From the NCBI GenBank assembly GCA_024234855.1, contig JACKNN010000006.1, forward strand, positions 189,984 through 253,983: a stretch of 64,000 bases of DNA, given 5' to 3'. The first letter of the stretch is position 1, and every line of letters begins with the position of its first letter. The position numbers and the translations under genes were made by a program. This document shows, in pieces, positions 58,927 through 64,000 of the stretch. Below the pieces are notes generated by a model, which ran no database searches, was not told where the DNA came from, and saw only the letters and a list, made by a program, of their open reading frames with translations. The DNA comes from Pseudomonadales bacterium (GTDB lineage: Bacteria; Pseudomonadota; Gammaproteobacteria; Pseudomonadales; Halieaceae).

Positions 58927-59691
58927 ATGCTTGCGAATCACCCTGCAATTGATATGTACCCCGTCCATCGCGTGCCCGCCAGTCGCCCTTTCATCTGGCT
59001 TGGCGAAGGCTGGCGTGATATGCACCATCATCGCGGTGCAAGTTATGCGTATGGTGCCCTGGTGACTGGTCTGGGTATGCTGATCCTGGCCTATTCGCGC
59101 CACCCGCTTTACCTCGCCGCGACCACTGCGGCATTCCTGATGGTCGGGCCTCTGATAGCTGCCGGCCTGTGCGAATTGTCGCGGTGCCGCGATCACGGTG
59201 AAAGTACCAGTTTTGCGGCGTCCTTACAGGGACTGCGTTCCAATCGCGGCAACCTGCTCGCGTTCGCCGGCGTACTCCTGTTTTTGGCTCTCGCCTGGTT
59301 CACGTTGTGCGCCCTGTTCCTGTATGTTAAGACGGGCAGCGTCGGTCCCGCTATCGGCGATACCGTCTGGGGCGATGTCATGACCCATTTGAGCAGTGCA
59401 CAGGTGGCCGCCTACATGCTCGCTTTTGCGCTGTTGTGCCTGGTTGTTTATGCTGTGTCAGTGGTCACGGTGCCCATGATTATTGATCGTCATGTCGATG
59501 TCGGCACGGCGATACGCATGAGCTTGCGGGTAACAGAGAAGGACTTTCCCGCTATGCTCGTCTGGGCGGGCCTGATCCTCTTCCTGGTGCTGTTCGGCTT
59601 TGCCACCTGGCTGCTGGGAATGATTGTCATACTGCCGCTGCTGGGCCACGCGACCTGGCATGCCTATCGCGACACGGTGGAAGAAGCCTGA
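58927..59691 (+). CDS. DUF2189 membrane protein
   Basis: This 254-aa protein has about six membrane helices, beginning after RPFIWLGEGWRDMHHHRGAS, a family-typical N-terminal stretch. Later AAYMLAFALLCLVVYAVSVV, VPMIIDRHVDVGTAIRMSLR and LLGHATWHAYRDTVEEA match the DUF2189 pattern. Function unknown. A strong GCAAGGAGGAAGCGCC ribosome-binding site decides the ATG at 58927. It stands alone and converges on the acyl-CoA dehydrogenase gene. Confidence 0.82.
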   Translation: MLANHPAIDMYPVHRVPASRPFIWLGEGWRDMHHHRGASYAYGALVTGLGMLILAYSRHPLYLAATTAAFLMVGPLIAAGLCELSRCRDHGESTSFAASLQGLRSNRGNLLAFAGVLLFLALAWFTLCALFLYVKTGSVGPAIGDTVWGDVMTHLSSAQVAAYMLAFALLCLVVYAVSVVTVPMIIDRHVDVGTAIRMSLRVTEKDFPAMLVWAGLILFLVLFGFATWLLGMIVILPLLGHATWHAYRDTVEEA

Positions 59692-59763
59692 GACAGCCGG
59701 CCAGCGCTTATTGTCTCCCATGACCCCGGGCACAGCTCTCCCATCGGAAAAGCCTGTGCTGCC

Positions 59764-60993
59764 TTAGAGCCAGTCCGGGTTGACCAGCAGACTGCCGCCC
59801 TTGAGCGCCAGCACCTCGTTACAACCGTCGGCTATGAGCATGGCCCGGGCATCGCGCAGCAGTTTTTCCATCGGGTATTCCCTGGTGAGGCCATTGCCGC
59901 CGAATATCTGCAGCGCATCGCTGGCGACCTCGAACGCGGTCTGGGTGGCCGTCACCTTGGCGGCGATGGAGCCCTGCAAAGCCGGGGTCGGCGCAGTGGC
60001 GTTATAGGTGGCGACACGGCGCGCCAGGGCGCGGGCCGCTTCCACCTTGCGGTACATGTGAAACAGGCGGTATTGCACACTCTGGTGGCGAATAATGGCC
60101 TGACCGCCCTGCCTGCGTTCGTGGGCGTAGGTGTGGGCGTGCTCGAAGGCGGCCCGGGCCAGGCCGACCGCCATATTGGCCACGTGGATGTTGGCCTCCG
60201 CCAGTGTGTCGTGCACGAATTCCGCATATCCCTCCGGCCCCACCAGCAGGTGGGAGAGGGGGACTTCCACGTTATCAAAATAGATCTCTCCCTGGTTTAG
60301 CCCGCGCAAGCCGATTTTTTCCAGGGGTTTGCCTTTGCTGACGCCGGGAGCGTCCAGCGGTACGATAAGCGACACCCCCGGGTGGGTTTTGCCGTTCTCT
60401 TCCAGGTGACAGTAGAGAGCGCACACCTGTGCCACCGTGGCACCGGATACCCAGGCGGATTTCTGGCCGTTGACGATAATCCGGTCGCCCTCGATACGGG
60501 CCACGCAGTTGGGCCTGCCGTAGCTGCCGGTCGCGGCGGCGATGCTGCCGTCGGCGTCGAGTGAATCGCTGCCATGATCCGGCTCGGTAATGCCCCAGCA
60601 GCCGAGTTTGCCGTCACAGTAGTCCACCATCGCGGTATTGCCTGCCAGCGCCGAGAAAAGCCCCGGCATCTGGCTCACCAGCACCATGCCGGCGAGACCG
60701 CCTTCACCCCAGGCCAGTTCCTCCGCGGCAATCAGCAGGATGCGCTCCCGTTCCAGGGGTTCGAGTTCCTGCATGGCCTTGACGCTGAGACCCAGTCCGG
60801 CGGCCTGCCGGAGTATGTCCCACAGCGGCGAGTCCTGCGCTACGAACTCCCCGGCGGACATCCCGTCGATGCGGGCACTGGCGGGGCGCAATACGTCCAC
60901 GGCGAAGCGGTGGGCGATATCCTGTACCGTCTGCTCCATATCGGACAGCGGTTCTTCCAGGCCACTCAGGGGCAGGTTGATGTAGTGGCTCAT
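59764..60993 (-). CDS. Acyl-CoA dehydrogenase (short/medium type)
   Basis: This 409-aa flavoenzyme oxidises an acyl-CoA. Motifs in order: GLAGMVLVSQMPGLFSALAG, CWGITEPDHGSDSLDADG, GQKSAWVSGATVAQVC and the C-terminal QIFGGNGLTREYPMEKLLRD. In most relatives the active-site Glu sits in a YEGT segment after this; here it reads IADGCNEVLAL, with Asp in the Glu place. The catalytic base may be elsewhere, as in isovaleryl-CoA dehydrogenase. GGAGAGCACATC precedes the ATG. It follows the acyl-CoA ligase gene by 14 bases in an operon. Confidence 0.87.
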   Translation of the reverse strand: MSHYINLPLSGLEEPLSDMEQTVQDIAHRFAVDVLRPASARIDGMSAGEFVAQDSPLWDILRQAAGLGLSVKAMQELEPLERERILLIAAEELAWGEGGLAGMVLVSQMPGLFSALAGNTAMVDYCDGKLGCWGITEPDHGSDSLDADGSIAAATGSYGRPNCVARIEGDRIIVNGQKSAWVSGATVAQVCALYCHLEENGKTHPGVSLIVPLDAPGVSKGKPLEKIGLRGLNQGEIYFDNVEVPLSHLLVGPEGYAEFVHDTLAEANIHVANMAVGLARAAFEHAHTYAHERRQGGQAIIRHQSVQYRLFHMYRKVEAARALARRVATYNATAPTPALQGSIAAKVTATQTAFEVASDALQIFGGNGLTREYPMEKLLRDARAMLIADGCNEVLALKGGSLLVNPDWL

Positions 60994-61007
60994 GATGTGC
61001 TCTCCAG

Positions 61008-62600
61008 TCAGTGGTAGTCGACGGCCCGGTACACCTGTTCCGGGTGTGATTCAAACGCTTCCACCAGGTATCGCTCCTGGGGCTTTTCCGAGGCGGTTTT
61101 GGGAATATCAGCCAGCACCTGGAAGAAATCCGGCACGCTGTGGCGATCCAGCTTGTCGCGGCACAGGGCAAACAGCGCCGCCGCATCAAAGTGGCGGCGG
61201 TCAGCGGGCACCACCGCGGCGATAACGGCTTTTTCTCCCGGTGCCATGTCCGGGCTGACGGCGAGGCCGTAGACATAGACATCGGCCACCGCGTCCGACT
61301 CGGACAGCGCTTTTTCCACGGAGGCCGGGTTGATGAAATCCCCGTTCTTGCGAATACCACCGCCCATGCGGTAGTGAAAGAACAGCCAGCCGTCTGCATC
61401 CAGGTGACCTATATCACCCATGTGTAGCCATCCCCCCGCGGTTTTTTTGGCGGTGGCCCCGGGGTTTTCGAAATAGCGGAGTTCGGGGCAGCTGCCATCG
61501 GCGTTGCGGAAGCATATCTCCCCGGCGATGCCGGGCGGGCAGGGATTCCCGTGTTGGTCCAGCACGGCCAGTTGCAGGGATGGCGGGGCCTTGCCACAGC
61601 TGCCCACGGGCCCGACTCCGGCCGGGTTGAAGCACAGGCCACCCTCGGCGGCGCCGTAAAACTCGAACAGCGCAACGTCAAACCGCCGGGCGAAGTCCTC
61701 CCAGATGGCGGCCGGCATGCCCGCGCTGAGTATGATCCGCACGGGGTTGTCGGCATCGTTCGCGCGGGGCGGTTCCGCATACAGGGCGGTGGTCATACCG
61801 CCCAGCAGGTTGAAGAAAGTGCAGCCGTAGGCGCGGGTGATGTCCCACAGGCGTGATTTGGTGAACCTGACACTGATAACACAGCGGGTACCGGCATGCA
61901 GTGCCATGCCCAGGGTGATGACCTGTGCATTGGCGTGGGTGAGTGACAGGCCGGTATAGAGCACATCGTCCCGGGTCAAACCCAGTACCGCGGGCAGGGT
62001 GGCCGCCACCGCGTAGCGGTTGTGGCTGGATATGATCGCCTTGGGGTCGCCGGTGGTGCCGGAGGTGTAAAGCAGCTGCATGGGGGCGGCGGGATCGGTG
62101 CTGTCGATCGGCAGCGTTGGTTCGGGCAGCGGGCCTGCGAGTATCGAGGCCACGCTCGGGTAGCTCGTCGGCTGCCCGCCGAGTGTGACAATCCAGCCGC
62201 CGTCGCGCCACGCGGCCTCGACTTCAGGCAGCGCATTGTCGCCGACCACGGCGCCCCGGCACCCGGCGAAGTCGAGCATGTACTGCAGCTTGGCGCCGCG
62301 GGTACGTGAGTCAATGGGTACGAAAACGGTGCCGAGGATGGATGACGCCACCATGAAGTCAACGAACTCGGGATGGTTCTGCATCACCAGGCCGAACCGG
62401 TCGCCCGCCTGCATACCCTGGTCCCGCAGCCAGGCCGCCAGGCGCTGGCCGTTGTCCCAGAGCTGCCGGTAGGTCCGGGTCTGTTCGCGCAGGGCGCCGT
62501 CTTCGTCCACATCCACGAAAGTGAGAATTTGCAGGTCGGGCGCCTGGTCGCACCAGTTGCGCACCAGGTGGGCGAGGATCGCGGGATTGCCCCCGGCCAT
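61008..62600 (-). CDS. AMP-dependent acyl-CoA ligase
   Basis: This 530-aa adenylate-forming enzyme activates a carboxylic acid with ATP and CoA. The ATP loop is LLYTSGTTGDPKAI (near residue 170). FYGAAEGGLCFNPAGV is the middle motif, and GDIGHLDADGWLFFHYRMGG holds the conserved Asp/Arg. The C-terminal lid has IPKTASEKPQERYLVEAF with a Lys for adenylation. ATG 62600 was chosen with AGGGAGCATTGATC before it; the frame upstream lies in the thiolase gene and is out of use. It begins 2 bases past the thiolase stop, so the two are coupled. The acid substrate is unknown. Confidence 0.9.
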   Translation of the reverse strand: MAGGNPAILAHLVRNWCDQAPDLQILTFVDVDEDGALREQTRTYRQLWDNGQRLAAWLRDQGMQAGDRFGLVMQNHPEFVDFMVASSILGTVFVPIDSRTRGAKLQYMLDFAGCRGAVVGDNALPEVEAAWRDGGWIVTLGGQPTSYPSVASILAGPLPEPTLPIDSTDPAAPMQLLYTSGTTGDPKAIISSHNRYAVAATLPAVLGLTRDDVLYTGLSLTHANAQVITLGMALHAGTRCVISVRFTKSRLWDITRAYGCTFFNLLGGMTTALYAEPPRANDADNPVRIILSAGMPAAIWEDFARRFDVALFEFYGAAEGGLCFNPAGVGPVGSCGKAPPSLQLAVLDQHGNPCPPGIAGEICFRNADGSCPELRYFENPGATAKKTAGGWLHMGDIGHLDADGWLFFHYRMGGGIRKNGDFINPASVEKALSESDAVADVYVYGLAVSPDMAPGEKAVIAAVVPADRRHFDAAALFALCRDKLDRHSVPDFFQVLADIPKTASEKPQERYLVEAFESHPEQVYRAVDYH

Positions 62601-62602
62601 GA

Positions 62603-63841
62603 TCAATGCTCCCTGCGCAGGATGCTGACCACGGTCGCCGCGGCGTCGGTACCGATCATGCCGCCGCCGTTGTGGGCGAGCCCGATCCGCGCATTGGCTA
62701 CCTGGCGCTGGTGCGACCGGCCCTGCAACTGCTCGGTCAGCTCGACGATCTGCGCGGCACCGGAGGCGCCTATGGGGTGCCCCTTGCGCAGCAGGCCGCC
62801 GGAGACGTTGACAGGCAGGCGGCCGCCGAGGCGGGTGCTGCCATCTTCTATCAGGGCACCGCCCTGGCCCCTGCCGCAAATGCCGAGGTATTCGTAGGCA
62901 ATGATTTCGGACGGGGCGGAGGCGTCGTGCAGCTCTACCAGGCTGAGGTCGCCCGGGCCGACACCGGCGGATTCATAGGCCTTGTTGGCGGCGAATGCGC
63001 CCACCGACAGGTCGTCCGCCGTCTCGTCGTAACCTGACACCAGGGCCGAGGCAAGCACCCGCACCTTGTGGCTGAGTCCGAGTTGCCGGGCCTTGCGCTC
63101 GCTCACGACCACCAGCGCTGCGGCGCCGTCGCCGATGGGGGAGCACATGGGCAGCGTCAGTGGGTAGACGATTTCCCGGGCCGCCAACACCTCTTCGACC
63201 GACATGGCCTGCTGAAATTGCGCGCGCGGATTCATGCTGCCGTGAAACGCGTTCTTCGCGGTGACCCCGGCAAGTTGCTCGCGGGTAGTGCCGTGGGCTT
63301 TCATATGGGCGATGGTTAGCAGCGCGTAGATATCCATAAACACCGAGCGGGTCTTGCCGGCGTTGGCGACATCGACCACTTCGCCCGCTTTTGCCGCCAG
63401 GATCTTCAGTGCACCCATCACCCCCTCGGGACTTTCGGTATCCACCGCGCCGTCAAAGGCGGCAAAGCTGCGCAGTTTGTCCTCGTGGAACAGTTTTTCG
63501 AAACCGCAGACCAGGGCCACGTCGTAAGCCCCGAGACTCACCATGGCGCAGGCCTGGTGGAAAGCAGTGGACGATGTGGCGCAGGCGTTCTCCACGTTGA
63601 TCACCGGGATTTTGCCGATGCCCAGCTCGCGCAGGGCCACCTGGCCGCTGATCATTTCCTGGCCCTGGACCACGCCGCCGGCGGCGTTGCCCATGTAAGC
63701 CACTTCCAGCGCTGAGCTGTCGATGTTCGCATCCGCCAGCGCCTCGCGGATGGCCTTGCCGGCCAGCCCCTTCAGGCTTATGTCCATGTGCTTGCCGAAG
63801 CGGGTCATGCCTACCCCGGCGATATACGCGTTCATCTTCAT
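62603..63841 (-). CDS. SCP-x-like thiolase
   Basis: This 412-aa thiolase cleaves or handles 3-oxoacyl-CoA, often of branched or sterol side-chain acids. The nucleophilic Cys is in VENACATSSTAFHQACAMVS (near residue 87). HDASAPSEIIAYE and GGLLRKGHPIGASGAAQIV hold the active His residues of the SCP-2/SCP-x branch. All residues that the thiolase-like protein at 11646 lacks are kept here. ATG 63841 has GGGAG about 8 bases upstream, with ATG 63835 also possible. It lies between a partial gene and the acyl-CoA ligase in one operon. Confidence 0.9.
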   Translation of the reverse strand: MKMNAYIAGVGMTRFGKHMDISLKGLAGKAIREALADANIDSSALEVAYMGNAAGGVVQGQEMISGQVALRELGIGKIPVINVENACATSSTAFHQACAMVSLGAYDVALVCGFEKLFHEDKLRSFAAFDGAVDTESPEGVMGALKILAAKAGEVVDVANAGKTRSVFMDIYALLTIAHMKAHGTTREQLAGVTAKNAFHGSMNPRAQFQQAMSVEEVLAAREIVYPLTLPMCSPIGDGAAALVVVSERKARQLGLSHKVRVLASALVSGYDETADDLSVGAFAANKAYESAGVGPGDLSLVELHDASAPSEIIAYEYLGICGRGQGGALIEDGSTRLGGRLPVNVSGGLLRKGHPIGASGAAQIVELTEQLQGRSHQRQVANARIGLAHNGGGMIGTDAAATVVSILRREH

Positions 63842-63853
63842 GCGGCCCGCTCC

Positions 63854-64000
63854 CTAGGCCACCCGGCTGAAAAAGCCGAGTGCGTGGAAAGTCTCGGCCA
63901 GCTCGCGGTGGCCGAAGGCCTGGGGCGCGGACTGGAACCCGGCCTGCCTGAGCTGGCCATTCAGCAGGCGCTGGGCGCTGTCGGCACAGATGTCGCCGGT
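63854..64000 (-). CDS. C-terminal fragment of an unidentified protein
   Basis: The minus strand is open from the window edge to TAG at 63854-63856. The last 48 residues (ending GHRELAETFHALGFFSRVA) include ICADSAQRLLNGQLRQAGF. I cannot assign a family from this piece. It stops 12 bases before the thiolase ATG, so it belongs to the same operon. Confidence 0.6.
   Translation of the reverse strand, partial: TGDICADSAQRLLNGQLRQAGFQSAPQAFGHRELAETFHALGFFSRVA

Noticed and set aside
1..64000. CRISPR arrays, rRNA or tRNA genes, phage or integrase genes
   Set aside because: I found no spaced identical repeats, no rRNA landmarks, no tRNA cloverleaf and no integrase or phage structural motifs.

Overview
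The window is GC-rich bacterial chromosome, densely coded on both strands. Its content (TonB receptors, MlaA, OMPLA-type phospholipase, YbiT, FadE, UbiX, DmeF, YghU) points to a Gram-negative gammaproteobacterium. Much lipid/CoA catabolism beside sodium- or proton-linked energy machinery suggests a marine heterotroph of the Halieaceae/Cellvibrionales kind; that placement is inference. I see no rRNA, tRNA, CRISPR array, phage or intact insertion sequence.

Layout. 1-394: tail of an enoyl-CoA hydratase. 511-1512: outer-membrane DUF481-type protein. 9627-1836 (minus): apparent operon of a TonB-dependent receptor, a 35-aa membrane peptide, a heme-c/beta-propeller protein, a FadL-type channel and a DUF3604 (PHP-like) hydrolase, probably for uptake and processing of a hydrophobic compound. 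9996-13163: ABC-F protein YbiT and a degenerate thiolase (TLP1 type). 13184-16258: FNR/ANR-like promoter, an unknown gene, and a K+-dependent-type ion-pumping pyrophosphatase. 16280-25567: envelope and lipid genes (pldA, lipoproteins, alpha/beta hydrolase-mlaA-binding protein operon, patatin, K+ channel, AstE-like deacylase), with a TonB-receptor relic and IS-like repeats at 21562-21843.

25649-37024 is the most striking region: a second FNR/ANR-like box, then rnfB, a 1652-aa pyruvate:ferredoxin-type oxidoreductase, rnfC-D-G-E-A, a 64-aa Cys-rich membrane protein and a ferredoxin-NADP+ reductase, mostly with overlapping ends. Together they would make reduced ferredoxin from a 2-oxoacid and use it to pump ions and reduce NAD+ (Rnf) or to make NADPH. 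The Rnf order BCDGEA and the short RnfC differ from the usual gammaproteobacterial rnfABCDGE.

37098-46741 holds a quinone oxidoreductase, a TetR regulator, an acyltransferase and an aromatic meta-cleavage pathway (flavin hydroxylase, extradiol dioxygenase, hydratase, acylating acetaldehyde dehydrogenase, aldolase) with a GntR regulator. Two near-identical promoter/operator sequences, before the quinone oxidoreductase and before the dioxygenase, suggest shared control by the TetR protein. No C-C bond hydrolase is present.

46758-59691: DmeF, UbiX, MprF, a zinc-ribbon protein, CorA, a 6-phosphogluconate dehydrogenase, YghU, FadE and a DUF2189 protein. 59764-64000 (minus): a CoA-catabolic operon of a partial gene, SCP-x-like thiolase, acyl-CoA ligase and acyl-CoA dehydrogenase. 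Several start codons were moved from the longest open frame to a position with a ribosome-binding site; these choices are noted.
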